This document shows, one piece after another, positions 15,572 to 23,841 of a DNA stretch of 64,000 bases. A program made the translations under genes and the position numbers. The notes beneath the pieces were generated by a model. That model saw only the letters and a list, made by a program, of their open reading frames with translations, was not told the origin of the DNA and did not search any database. Position 1 is the stretch's first letter. The number at the start of each line of letters is the position of its first letter. Source of the DNA: Kribbella caucasensis (lineage in GTDB: Bacteria; Actinomycetota; Actinomycetes; Propionibacteriales; Kribbellaceae); contig NZ_SNWQ01000014.1 in NCBI RefSeq assembly GCF_004361855.1, forward strand, positions 186,001 to 250,000. Reading direction: 5' to 3'.

Positions 15572-17647
15572 TCAGCTCGTGGTCAGCGAGGTGTCGTCGA
15601 CCACGAAGCTGGTCTGCAGCGAGGAGTCCTCGTTCATCAGGAACTTCACCGAGATCGTCTTGCCCTTGTAGGCGGTCACGTTGAAGGTCTTCTGCACGTA
15701 GGTCGGGTTCTCGCTCAGGTTCGAGTACGTCGCCAGCGTGGTCGTGGTGGACCCGTCGACGATCTGGATCCTCGCGGTGTCGTACACCGTCGAACTGGTC
15801 GTCTCCGAGGAGTCGATCCGGATCCAGAACGAGAGCGTGGCGCTGGTCGCGGTCGCCGGGATGGAGACCGACTGGGCCTCGTTCTCGGTGCTCGTGGTGC
15901 CGTTGCCACCCAGCCACATCTTCCAGGTGCCGGTGCGGGCCGGACGCCCGGTGTTGTTGGTGATCGGGCCCGAGGTGCCGGTCCAGTTCACCGCGCCGGA
16001 CTCGAAGCCCGGGTTCAGCAGCAGGTTGCCGCCGGTGGGCGGCGGCTCGGTGCCACCGGTGCAGGCAGCCGCGCCGGCCGGGACGGAGATGCCGTTGAAC
16101 GCGGCCTCGATGCCCTTGCACTGCGTGGAGTCCGCGCCGTACAGCTCCTTGGCGGAGTTGATCGCACCTTCGCGGGCGTCCTTGTACGTGCTGCCCGAGC
16201 TGAGCTTGGTGCTCAGCGTCCGGTACCAGACCTTCGCGGCCACGTCACGGCCGACCGGCGTGATGGTGGCGCCGTTGCAGGCGGTGCTGCTGTGCGTCAC
16301 GCCACCGATGACCTTGCTGCCGGTGCCCTCGGAGGCAAGGTAGAACCAGTGGTTCAGCGGGCCGGACGAGTAGTGCGGGTCGAGCCCACCAGTGCTGGTC
16401 GACCAGCAGTCCACGCTGCCACGGCCGTCCTTGGACGGCTTGTCCATATAGCGCAGCGGGGTGCCGTTGCCGTTGATGTTGATCTTCTCGCCGATCAGGT
16501 AGTCACCCGGGTCGGACGAGTTGTTCGCGGAGAACTCGACGGCGGTGCCGAAGATGTCCGAGGTGGACTCGTTCAGGCCGCCCGCGTCACCGGAGTAGTT
16601 CAGGTTGGCGGTCGCCTCGGTGACACCGTGGCTCATCTCGTGGCCGGCCACGTCGATCGAGGTCAGCGGCCGCGCGTTGCTCGCGCCGTCGCCGTACGTC
16701 ATCTGGCTGCCGTCCCAGAACGCGTTCACGTACGCGTTGCCGTAGTGCACGCGGGACCGCGCACCCTGGCCGTTGTTGAAGATGCCGTTCCGGCCGTGGA
16801 CGTTCTTGTAGTAGTCCCAGGTCAGCTGCGAGCCGTAGTGGGCGTCGACACCGGCGGTCTGCCGGCTCGAGGTGGCGCCGTTGCCCCAGGTGTCGTCGGG
16901 GTCCGTGAAGGTGGTGCCGCTGCCGGAAGTGGCGCCGTTGAGGTCGGTGGTCCAGTTGCCACCGCGGCTCGGGTCGGTCATCGAGTAGCTGCCCGAGGTA
17001 CCGATGCTGACGGTGCCGGAGTACATCGAGTTGCCGGTACCGGTCTTGACCTCGTCGTCCTGATCCAGCAGCGCGCCGGTCTTGGCGTCGATGAAGGAGT
17101 GCAGCACCGAAGGGGTCTGGTCGGCCTTGACGCCGGTGGTGACCACCTCGTAGGCGAGCACCGGCTTGGCCGGCGTCACGAACACGACCAGCGTGCCCTT
17201 GTTGGAGGTCGCCTTGAAGTCCGCCGTCTTCGCCGCCTTGGTCAGCGCAGCCGACTGGGACAGTGTCGGCTTGGTCGCGACCCCGACGGACTTGGCGCCG
17301 CGGTTGTAGGTCACCTCGCCAATGACCTCGCCCTTGCGCTTCACGATCAGGTCACCGCCGACGACCTCCAGACCGTTGTAGGTCCGGTCGTAGCGGACGT
17401 ACTCGGTGCCGTCGGCATCCTTGACGACGTCGCGGACCTTGAGCACCTCACCACTTCCCAACCCGAGCGCGGTCGCCGTCTTGGCGGTCAGCGCCTGCTC
17501 GGCCTGGACGGCGGCCGGCTGGTTGAACCCGGAAGCCGGAAGTGGAGCGGCTCGGTCTGCGGCACCGGCGGGCGAACCGGTGAATGCCCCAGCGAGTCCC
17601 GCTGTTGCGACGATGGCCACCGCCCCTGCTGATGTCAGTCGTTTCAA
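15572..17647 (-). CDS. secreted M4 (thermolysin-like) metalloprotease with C-terminal beta-sandwich domain
   Basis: 691 residues beginning at TTG 17647, with GAGGAG 8 bases ahead. The order is signal peptide (1-~30), FTP/PepSY propeptide (~45-200), then the M4 catalytic domain (~205-530) with HEMSH at 336-340 and the third zinc ligand Glu 360 in GGLNESTSDIFG. Later come DPHYSSGPLNHWFY and the C-terminal domain from NLLLNPGFESGAVNW. The protease is made as a zymogen and matures outside the cell; substrates are proteins with hydrophobic P1' residues. The C-terminal domain is about three quarters identical, by eye, to that of the neighbouring M28 enzyme. Confidence 0.96.
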   Translation of the reverse strand: MKRLTSAGAVAIVATAGLAGAFTGSPAGAADRAAPLPASGFNQPAAVQAEQALTAKTATALGLGSGEVLKVRDVVKDADGTEYVRYDRTYNGLEVVGGDLIVKRKGEVIGEVTYNRGAKSVGVATKPTLSQSAALTKAAKTADFKATSNKGTLVVFVTPAKPVLAYEVVTTGVKADQTPSVLHSFIDAKTGALLDQDDEVKTGTGNSMYSGTVSIGTSGSYSMTDPSRGGNWTTDLNGATSGSGTTFTDPDDTWGNGATSSRQTAGVDAHYGSQLTWDYYKNVHGRNGIFNNGQGARSRVHYGNAYVNAFWDGSQMTYGDGASNARPLTSIDVAGHEMSHGVTEATANLNYSGDAGGLNESTSDIFGTAVEFSANNSSDPGDYLIGEKININGNGTPLRYMDKPSKDGRGSVDCWSTSTGGLDPHYSSGPLNHWFYLASEGTGSKVIGGVTHSSTACNGATITPVGRDVAAKVWYRTLSTKLSSGSTYKDAREGAINSAKELYGADSTQCKGIEAAFNGISVPAGAAACTGGTEPPPTGGNLLLNPGFESGAVNWTGTSGPITNNTGRPARTGTWKMWLGGNGTTSTENEAQSVSIPATATSATLSFWIRIDSSETTSSTVYDTARIQIVDGSTTTTLATYSNLSENPTYVQKTFNVTAYKGKTISVKFLMNEDSSLQTSFVVDDTSLTTS

Positions 17648-17745
17648 GACAACATCTCCTCACGGTGTGGTCGCTGTTTGGGCGCAGCGACCGATATCAA
17701 ATGGGGACGCCGGATGTGTGGCCCATCAGTGCCACTGCTCAGTTG

Positions 17746-17760
17746 TGACACTATGTGTCA
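17746..17760. promoter_or_regulatory. palindrome upstream of the M4 protease
   Basis: TGACAC-tat-GTGTCA, a perfect 6-bp inverted repeat, lies about 100 bp before the M4 start. On the minus strand it overlaps a TTGACA hexamer, so it could be an operator on a -35 element. No good -10 was found at the usual distance. The 224-bp gap 17648-17871 shows no gene. Confidence 0.4.
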
Positions 17761-17871
17761 AGACATGCGAGATCTGTTACATCCGACTGTTGGAGGACTC
17801 TGGCCCCCGGCGGGGGCTGAGTCAAGGGAAACTGCTGAAACGACAGGGAAAACCCGCACTGACGCGCGTTG

Positions 17872-19851
17872 TCAGCGGGCGGTCCGCAACTCCCGCCGAA
17901 GGTCTTCCGGCAACACGACCGGCAGCCGGCAGGTGAACTTCTGACACACGTACGCCGCGGCGCGGCCGCCGACCAGATCCCGGCCGGCCAGCAGCGGTAC
18001 GTCGGATCCGGGCCGGCCGGACACCACCGCGGTCCCCCAGGGAGCATCGGTCAGAGCGGTGCGGACCAACTCGGCCGAGTCGCCGACGATCGCGATCTCC
18101 AGCGGTCCCGCTTGCTGGGTCTCGGCCACGGCCAACGCACGACCTGCGAACCTCGGTGCCCGATCAGCCAGGGCCGCAGACGCCCTGAGTCCCGCCGTGG
18201 CGGCTTCCTCGTAGCGGGCCGATCCGGTCACCGAGGCGAGAGTGGTGAACGCCTCGGCCGCGAGCGACACCCCGGACGGGCTCGCGTTGTCGGTCGGATC
18301 CTGCGGTCGCCAGACGAGCGGCTCGGCGTCGGCCGCCGTGTCGAAGAAGGTGCCATCAGCAACGAACTGGTCGAGCACCCGTCGCAGCAGGCCTTCCGCG
18401 ATCTCCAGCCACTGCTCGCCATTGGTTGTTGCCAGCAACGTGAGGCAGGCCTGGGCATAGGCGGCGTAGTCCTCGAGGACGCCGTGCGCGGTACCGACCT
18501 GACCATCCCGTGAGGTCCGGTGGAGTCGCCCGGTCTCGTCGAGGTGGACGTCCCGGATGAGTTCGGCCGCCGTTACCGCCGCCTCGACGTACTCGGGCTT
18601 CTCCAGTACTACGCCCGCCCGGGCCAGCGCGGTGATCGCGAGCCCGTTCCATGCGGCGACCACCTTGTCGTCGCGGCCGGGATACGTGCGGCGCGCGCGG
18701 GCGGTTCGCAGTACGGTGCGGGCCCTTTGCCAGCCGTCCGCGTCGTCCGGATCCTGGCGGAGCTGGAGGACCGAGGTGCCGTGCTCGAACGTGCCGGTGA
18801 CGTCGCAGAGGTCGATCACCCAGTCGGCGTCGTCGTTGAGGATTTGGCGGAGCTCATCGGGGTGCCAGACGTAGTACCGGCCTTCTTCGCCCTCGGTGTC
18901 GGCGTCGAGCGCGGAGGCGAAACCGCCCTCCGGAGTGCGCAGCTCCGCGAGCAGGAAGTCGGCGGTCTCGGTCGCGATCCGCTTCGCCAGCGGGGTGCCG
19001 GTGACGGCCCACCAGTGCGTGTAGACGTCGAGCAGCAGGGCGTTGTCGTACAGCATCTTCTCGAAATGCGGCACGACCCACTGCCTGTCGACGCTGTACC
19101 GCGCGAACCCGCCTGCCAACTGGTCGTACATGCCGCCCCGGGCCATCCGCTCACAGGTCTGCGTGACCATCCGCAGCGCGTCCTCGTCCCCGGTCCGGCG
19201 GTGATGGCGGAGCAGGAAGTCGAGCACCATCGACGGCGGGAACTTGGGCGCCTGGCCGAATCCCGCATCCACCGGATCGAAGTCCACCTTGAGCAGCGCG
19301 ACCGCCTTGGTCAGCGTGGCTTCGTCGATGGCACCCTGACCTACAGCCTTGCGGGCGCCGAGCTGCTTGACGACGGACTCGCCGATCCCGTCGATCTGCT
19401 CGCGCTTGGTCCGCCATGCGTCGGTCAACGACTCCAGCACCTGCCGGAACGACGCCATCCCCATCCGCGCCTGGGCCGGGAAGTACGTGCCGCAGAAGAA
19501 CGGCTCCCCCGCCGGCGTCAGGAACACCGACATCGGCCAGCCGCCCTGCCCGGTCATCGCGACCGTGGCCTCCATGTAGATCGCGTCCACGTCCGGACGT
19601 TCCTCGCGATCCACCTTCACGCTGACGAAGTGCTCGTTCAGGTACGCCGACGTCTCGTCGTCCTCGAACGACTCGTGCGCCATCACGTGACACCAGTGGC
19701 AGGCCGAATACCCCACCGACAGGAACACCGGCACGTCCCGCTCCCGCGCCTCCGCGAACACCGGCTCCCCCCACTGCTTCCACGCCACCGGGTTGTCCGC
19801 ATGCTGCCGCAGATACGGAGAAGTCGAGGAACCGAGCTCGTTGGTGCCCAT
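17872..19851 (-). CDS. DUF255 thioredoxin-like protein (YyaL / SPATA20 family)
   Basis: 659 residues from ATG 19851; the frame is open far upstream but homology begins at MGTNELGSSTSPYLRQHADNP. An N-terminal thioredoxin-fold domain (about 10-170) carries SVGYSACHWCHVMAHESF, with the CHWCH pair, and GGWPMSVFLTPAGEPFF. A long helical glycoside-hydrolase-like (six-hairpin) domain follows (about 190-640, LAGGFARYSVDRQWVVPHFEKMLYDNALL). The family is widespread and its biochemical role is poorly defined. In mycobacteria the homologue (Rv1084) lies in the same neighbourhood as mca and hemolysin III, as here. Confidence 0.93.
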   Translation of the reverse strand: MGTNELGSSTSPYLRQHADNPVAWKQWGEPVFAEARERDVPVFLSVGYSACHWCHVMAHESFEDDETSAYLNEHFVSVKVDREERPDVDAIYMEATVAMTGQGGWPMSVFLTPAGEPFFCGTYFPAQARMGMASFRQVLESLTDAWRTKREQIDGIGESVVKQLGARKAVGQGAIDEATLTKAVALLKVDFDPVDAGFGQAPKFPPSMVLDFLLRHHRRTGDEDALRMVTQTCERMARGGMYDQLAGGFARYSVDRQWVVPHFEKMLYDNALLLDVYTHWWAVTGTPLAKRIATETADFLLAELRTPEGGFASALDADTEGEEGRYYVWHPDELRQILNDDADWVIDLCDVTGTFEHGTSVLQLRQDPDDADGWQRARTVLRTARARRTYPGRDDKVVAAWNGLAITALARAGVVLEKPEYVEAAVTAAELIRDVHLDETGRLHRTSRDGQVGTAHGVLEDYAAYAQACLTLLATTNGEQWLEIAEGLLRRVLDQFVADGTFFDTAADAEPLVWRPQDPTDNASPSGVSLAAEAFTTLASVTGSARYEEAATAGLRASAALADRAPRFAGRALAVAETQQAGPLEIAIVGDSAELVRTALTDAPWGTAVVSGRPGSDVPLLAGRDLVGGRAAAYVCQKFTCRLPVVLPEDLRRELRTAR

Positions 19852-19898
19852 GGCAGCAACGGTATGCGGTGCCGGGCGGGCCGCTCGGTCGAGGTCCG

Positions 19899-20927
19899 TC
19901 AGTTGGTTTGTTCGAGGGCTACCGAGAGGCCGATGGCGGCGGCCATGATCACCAGTTCGACGATCACGAGTTGCCAGAAGCGGGGACCGGGTTCGATCAG
20001 GTTGGTGACGACCTGACGGCGGTGGATCCAGCCGCCGATGATGAGGAGCAGGAAGATCGCGGTCTTGGCCAGCAGCAGGCCGCCGTACGCGTTCGAGGTC
20101 ACGACGTCCAGGACGTTGCCGAAACCACCGCCCATCGCGGCCAGCCGTGCGGCGGCGCTGAGCAGGCCGCTGAGCAGGACGGAGATCGACGAGATCAGGG
20201 CGACCTGGTTGTACCGCTCCAGCACATACGGCAGACCGTTGCGGCTCGCGCGCCCGTACCGAACCAGGCCGGCCAGTCCGCCGACCCAGCACGTCGCGGC
20301 GACGACGTGGATGACCAACGCGGCGCCGGCCAGCACGACGTACGACTCGTTGTTCGGGTACGCGGTCAGGGCGGTCGGGACCAACGCGGCGATAGCGACC
20401 AGTACACCGAGGCCGGCGGCGGACGAGGTCTGCACGCGGCGGATGCCGACCGCGAGGGCGACGACGAGAATGCCGGTGATGAGGAGGGACTTCACCTCGG
20501 GTACGCCGAGCGCGTCGTCCAGCCGGAAGCGCAACAGGTTGACCGGCGTATCGAGCAGGATCGCCGCGGTCACGACCGCACCGGCGAAGGCCATGACGGC
20601 CCAGATGATCGCGGAATTGCTGGCATCCCGGACCGCCCGGCGACCCTGCGGACCAAGCGAACCGCCGTCCGTGCGCAGCAACGCGACGGCGGCGAGCAGG
20701 GCGCCCGCGCAACCGACGGTCGCCATCGTGGAGACCAGCCGGAAGAACGGCTGCAACCAGGACACGAACAGGCCCGGGCCGCCGATACCCAGGACGTTCT
20801 CCTGCGGCTCGCTGTTGGCCGCGAGCATGGCGACGACCATCGCCAGCGAGGCGACCAGCACCGCGATCAAGCCGCCCGCGACCAGACGTCCGGGCATCCG
20901 GTGCCGGGCGGCGCGGGTCGCGGTCAC
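19899..20927 (-). CDS. CopD-domain membrane protein
   Basis: 342 residues with eight or so hydrophobic segments. The middle segment VIHVVAATCWVGGLAGLV and the end (AKTAIFLLLIIGGWIHRRQV) match the CopD family, members of which take part in copper transport or tolerance. The conserved His of IHVVAA and the Trp-Val-Gly-Gly following it are present. The large periplasmic CopC domain of the fused actinobacterial form is absent. The GTG start at 20927 has no strong SD. It lies 47 bp upstream of the DUF255 gene on the same strand. Confidence 0.8.
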   Translation of the reverse strand: MTATRAARHRMPGRLVAGGLIAVLVASLAMVVAMLAANSEPQENVLGIGGPGLFVSWLQPFFRLVSTMATVGCAGALLAAVALLRTDGGSLGPQGRRAVRDASNSAIIWAVMAFAGAVVTAAILLDTPVNLLRFRLDDALGVPEVKSLLITGILVVALAVGIRRVQTSSAAGLGVLVAIAALVPTALTAYPNNESYVVLAGAALVIHVVAATCWVGGLAGLVRYGRASRNGLPYVLERYNQVALISSISVLLSGLLSAAARLAAMGGGFGNVLDVVTSNAYGGLLLAKTAIFLLLIIGGWIHRRQVVTNLIEPGPRFWQLVIVELVIMAAAIGLSVALEQTN

Positions 20928-21114
20928 TGAGCGTTCCCGCTATCGGCACGGTTGGACACGCGCTCACTATAGGGTGAGCTTTGTCACGACCGTCGCCAGC
21001 GACACCATCTCGTAACCACCGCATCGGGAACGGTTGCGCAGGCGTGACCTTCGCATCCAGGCAAGCAGATCCGGGCGTCATCGAACCCACTGCGCTTGCC
21101 GTCGGCATCGACCC

Positions 21115-21178
21115 CGTTCGGGCTCAGTGCTTTGCGTTTGGGCTCAGCGCATGTGTGCGTTCGGGCTCAGTGCTTGGT
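21115..21178. repeat. three short tandem repeats at a gene end
   Basis: Three units beginning CGTTCGGGCTCAGTGCTT, CGTTTGGGCTCAGCGCAT and again CGTTCGGGCTCAGTGCTT start at 21115, 21135 and 21158. The third unit spans the stop codon and last codons of the next minus-strand gene, so the extra copies look like duplications of that gene's 3' end into the 239-bp intergenic region. Confidence 0.7.
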
Positions 21179-21535
21179 GTGCACGGGATCGTCCGCGTCG
21201 GCCTCATCGACTTGCTCGGCCTTGTCGGCCTGCTGGTCAGCCTTCGGCGCCGTCGACCCGGCAGCGCCAGCCGGGGCCGGTGAGCTGTCCGCCGACGACG
21301 GGCCGCCGGACCGTGCTGGGCCGTCCGCAGTGTCTTCCGGCGGAACCGGCTGTCCCCCGGTGGGGTCGTCGAAGTCGATCTTCTTCAGCTGCTTGCCCAT
21401 GTTGCGCCACAGCAGCACCGTGGCGGCACCGAGCGCCAGCACGATGAGCAGGGCGACCCAGCCGGGACGCACCGTGTTCGGGTCGATCTCGCCCATCGGG
21501 AGTGCGGTCGTCGGAGGAAGGGTCATCGCGATCAC
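21167..21535 (-). CDS. small single-pass membrane protein next to mca
   Basis: 122 residues. One transmembrane helix (about 26-43, WVALLIVLALGAATVLLW) is followed by a basic stop-transfer (RNMGKQLKKIDF) and a disordered Pro/Ala/Ser/Asp-rich tail. It lies 31 bp downstream of mca on the same strand. A small membrane protein occupies the same position beside mca in mycobacteria (Rv1083), so a linked role is plausible but unproved. The start could also be ATG 21526. Confidence 0.75.
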   Translation of the reverse strand: MIAMTLPPTTALPMGEIDPNTVRPGWVALLIVLALGAATVLLWRNMGKQLKKIDFDDPTGGQPVPPEDTADGPARSGGPSSADSSPAPAGAAGSTAPKADQQADKAEQVDEADADDPVHTKH

Positions 21536-21566
21536 CTGGCCAGTGTCTCACCGTTCCCGCCCGCCG

Positions 21567-22430
21567 TCAGCGCAGCCCTGCGAACAGGTCGTCCTCGGGG
21601 AGTTCGGCCTCCACCACACTCCGGGCCAACTCGTAGTCCTCCGTCGGCCACGCCTCCTGGTGAACCTCCAGTGGTACCGCGAACCACGCGCCGTCCGGGT
21701 CGATCTGGGTCGCATGCGCGAGCAACGCCCGGTCCCGCGTCTCGAGGTACTGCGCACACTCCACCCGGGTGGTGATCCGCCGCTCGTTCTCCGGGTCCGG
21801 CTTCCAGTCTTTCAACCGATCCGCGTACGGCGACTCCAGGCCGCGCGCGAGCATCGCATCGTGCAACGCCTTCATCCGCTCACGGTGGAAGGTGTGGTGG
21901 TAATACAGCTTCAACGGCTGCCACGGCTCACCGAGCTCCGGGTACGCATCCGGGTCGCCGGCCGCCTCGAACGCGGCGACGCTGATCTGGTGGCACATCA
22001 CGTGATCCGGGTGCGGGTAGCCGCCGTTCTCGTCGTACGTCGTGACGACCTGCGGGCGGAACTCCCGGATCAGCTTCACCAACGGCGCCGCGGCGTCCTC
22101 CACCTTGAGCGCGGCGAAGCAGCCCTCCGGCAACGGCGGCGGCGGATCGCCCTCGGGGAACCCGGAGTCGACCCAGCCGAGCCACTCCTGCCGGATACCG
22201 AGGATCTCGCGCGCGGCGTCCATCTCCTGGCGGCGGATCTCGGTGATGTTCGCGAGTACTTCGGGCCGGTCCATCCGTGGATTCAGGATCGAACCCCGTT
22301 CGCCACCGGTACAGGTGGCCACCATCACATCGACACCTTCGGCCACGTACTTGGCTGTCGAAGCGGCGCCCTTACTGGACTCGTCATCGGGGTGGGCGTG
22401 GACATGCAGCAGGCGAAGATCTCCGGTCAC
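21567..22430 (-). CDS. mca: mycothiol S-conjugate amidase
   Basis: Cleaves mycothiol S-conjugates into a mercapturic acid (exported) and GlcN-Ins, so it is a detoxification enzyme. It is a zinc-dependent LmbE-fold amidase of about 287 residues. The zinc motif HAHPDDESSKGAA near the N-terminus and HPDHVMCHQISV in the middle are diagnostic, as are ATCTGGERGSILNP and the C-terminal HATQIDPDGAWF. I set the start at GTG 22430, from which the product reads MTGDLRLLHVHAHPDDE; TTG 22439 is closer to the GGAGG and is an alternative. The divergent DUF4307 gene begins only 35 bp away. Confidence 0.95.
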   Translation of the reverse strand: MTGDLRLLHVHAHPDDESSKGAASTAKYVAEGVDVMVATCTGGERGSILNPRMDRPEVLANITEIRRQEMDAAREILGIRQEWLGWVDSGFPEGDPPPPLPEGCFAALKVEDAAAPLVKLIREFRPQVVTTYDENGGYPHPDHVMCHQISVAAFEAAGDPDAYPELGEPWQPLKLYYHHTFHRERMKALHDAMLARGLESPYADRLKDWKPDPENERRITTRVECAQYLETRDRALLAHATQIDPDGAWFAVPLEVHQEAWPTEDYELARSVVEAELPEDDLFAGLR

Positions 22431-22465
22431 AAGACACAATGGTCCTCCAAGCCCGAGGAGAACCG

Positions 22466-22882
22466 TTGACCGACCCATCCGCAACCGACCTGGACGCCCG
22501 TTACGGCCGCCGCTCGCGGACCCGCAAACCGCTGGTCTACGGCCTGGTCGGCCTGCTCGCAGTGATCGCCCTGATCTGGTTGCTCCGGGTCGCGTTCATC
22601 GAGTCGACGCCCACGGTCTCGTCCCGGCTGCTCGCCTTCTCCATCACCTCGGACACGTCGGCCACCGCCACCATCCAGGTCGACCGCCGCAAATCGGTCG
22701 AGGCCTCCTGCCGCCTCCAGGCCAAGGCCGCCGACTTCTCCATCGTCGGCGAACTGACCCTCACGGTCCCCGCCGACTCCCCACGCCAGCAAACCCTTCC
22801 CGCCACCCTCACCACCCAACGCACCGCCACCTCAGTAGTCCTGATCGGCTGCACCACCCCCGACTCCCCCCGCCCCCACTAA
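22466..22882 (+). CDS. DUF4307 membrane-anchored protein
   Basis: 138 residues from TTG 22466 with GAGGAG 5 bases ahead. The N-terminus MTDPSATDLDARYGRR is typical of the DUF4307 family. One membrane helix follows (about 26-46, VYGLVGLLAVIALIWLL), then an extracellular beta domain of about 85 residues containing VSSRLLAFSITSDTSATATI and SCRLQAKA. The mycobacterial homologue (Rv1081c) also lies divergent from mca. Function unknown; two cysteines (EASCRLQ, LIGCTTP) might pair outside the cell. Confidence 0.88.
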   Translation: MTDPSATDLDARYGRRSRTRKPLVYGLVGLLAVIALIWLLRVAFIESTPTVSSRLLAFSITSDTSATATIQVDRRKSVEASCRLQAKAADFSIVGELTLTVPADSPRQQTLPATLTTQRTATSVVLIGCTTPDSPRPH

Positions 22883-22914
22883 CCCCTTCGCCGCCCGCCG
22901 GCTGGTCGCTTGTG

Positions 22915-22990
22915 GGGACCTTGAACAAGTTGTCGTGCCCTCGGTCATGCTGTGCGGTGTTGACGGTCCCGCGATGTTGTTCAAGGTCCC
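22915..22990. repeat. 14-bp inverted repeat with 48-bp spacer
   Basis: GGGACCTTGAACAA at 22915-22928 is matched exactly in inverse by TTGTTCAAGGTCCC at 22977-22990. The architecture (12-14 bp arms, a spacer of a few dozen bases) is like that inside each 175-bp repeat near 1.3 kb, although the arm sequences differ. It lies in the 382-bp gap between DUF4307 and greA, which otherwise shows only the greA promoter. Confidence 0.75.
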
Positions 22991-23148
22991 GGCGCTGTCC
23001 CGCCCGCACCCTCACGACCCGCGCCCGCCCGGCGCCCCGCAGTACCGGCGCTTTGTCCATTCCTCGGACAACGTGAGTCCCATCCGACCCCGCCGCGAGA
23101 GCAGCCGATTACACCGAGCCGCGAGAAATCGCTTTCCGGCAGGTTGAG

Positions 23149-23192
23149 AAGAGGCAGAGCTGTGGGGTTCTGAGCCTCTTCTTGCTACGCTC
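23149..23192 (+). promoter_or_regulatory. greA promoter region with inverted repeat
   Basis: GAAGAGGC (23149-23156) and GCCTCTTC (23175-23182) form an exact 8-bp inverted repeat directly upstream of a TACGCT -10-like hexamer (23187-23192), about 73 bp before the greA start. No clear -35 lies at 17 bp, so the repeat may be an activator or repressor site. Confidence 0.45.
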
Positions 23193-23264
23193 GATGGATT
23201 GGTCGCCGTCGACGACGGCGGCCAGAGGCTTTTCTACCCATCCCATCGACACAAGGAGCAGCCC

Positions 23265-23774
23265 GTGACGCAGAACATTCAAGACAGCGTTGTCTGGCTG
23301 ACACAGGATGGCTACGACCAGCTGAAGTCTGAGCTCGAGCACCTGAAGGGCCCGGCCCGCGCGGAGATCACCCAACGGATCAGCGAGGCCCGGGACGAGG
23401 GCGACCTCAAGGAGAACGGCGGCTACCACGCGGCCAAGGACGAACAAGGCAAGATCGAGCTCCGGATCCGGCAGCTCGAGGACATGCTGCGCCGGGCCAA
23501 GGTCGGCGAGACACCCAAGGGCAAGGGCGTGGTCGAGCCAGGCATGAAGGTTTCCATCAAGTTCGCCGGTGACGACGAGGTGGAGACGTTCCTGCTCGGA
23601 TCCCGCGAGCTGCTGGCCCTGGACTCGTCGGTCGACATCGACGTGTACTCGCCGCAGTCGCCGCTCGGTTCGGCCATCCTCGGCAAGAAGAAGGGCGACC
23701 GGGCCACCTACGAGGCCCCCAACGGCAAGGACGTCACAGTCGAGATCGTCGCCGCCGAACCCTTCACCGGCTAA
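23265..23774 (+). CDS. greA: transcription elongation factor GreA
   Basis: 169 residues from GTG 23265 (AAGGAG 8 bases upstream). It enters the RNA polymerase secondary channel and stimulates cleavage of backtracked transcripts. The N-terminal coiled coil (about 13-80) has WLTQDGYDQLKSELEHLK and the tip acidic motif SEARDEGDLKENGGYHAAKDEQ (catalytic D and E). The C-terminal FKBP-like domain ends in YEAPNGKDVTVEIVAAEPF. A bidirectional terminator follows. In mycobacteria greA is next to the DUF4307 gene as here. Confidence 0.97.
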   Translation: MTQNIQDSVVWLTQDGYDQLKSELEHLKGPARAEITQRISEARDEGDLKENGGYHAAKDEQGKIELRIRQLEDMLRRAKVGETPKGKGVVEPGMKVSIKFAGDDEVETFLLGSRELLALDSSVDIDVYSPQSPLGSAILGKKKGDRATYEAPNGKDVTVEIVAAEPFTG

Positions 23775-23790
23775 CCGCCACCAGCGCTGC

Positions 23791-23825
23791 AAGCGCCCCC
23801 GGCGGACAACCCGCCGGGGGCGCTT
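23791..23825. terminator. bidirectional terminator after greA
   Basis: AAGCGCCCCCGGCGG and CCGCCGGGGGCGCTT form a perfect 15-bp stem with a 5-base loop. A T-rich run (CTTTCG) follows on the plus strand and A/T bases on the other side. It lies 17 bp after greA and 17 bp before the end of the convergent ABC permease gene. Confidence 0.92.
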
Positions 23826-23841
23826 CTTTCGTCTGTACCTC

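Noticed and set aside
17644..17655. Mini-ORF ATG TTG TCT TGA over the M4 start
   Set aside because: Its ATG touches the SD with no spacing, so ribosomes would not start there. TTG 17647 has the correct 8-base spacing.
19852..21108. Extension of the DUF255 gene to 1,078 residues
   Set aside because: The 419 upstream codons read as Arg/Gly-rich sequence that overlaps the CopD gene in antisense. Homology begins at ATG 19851.
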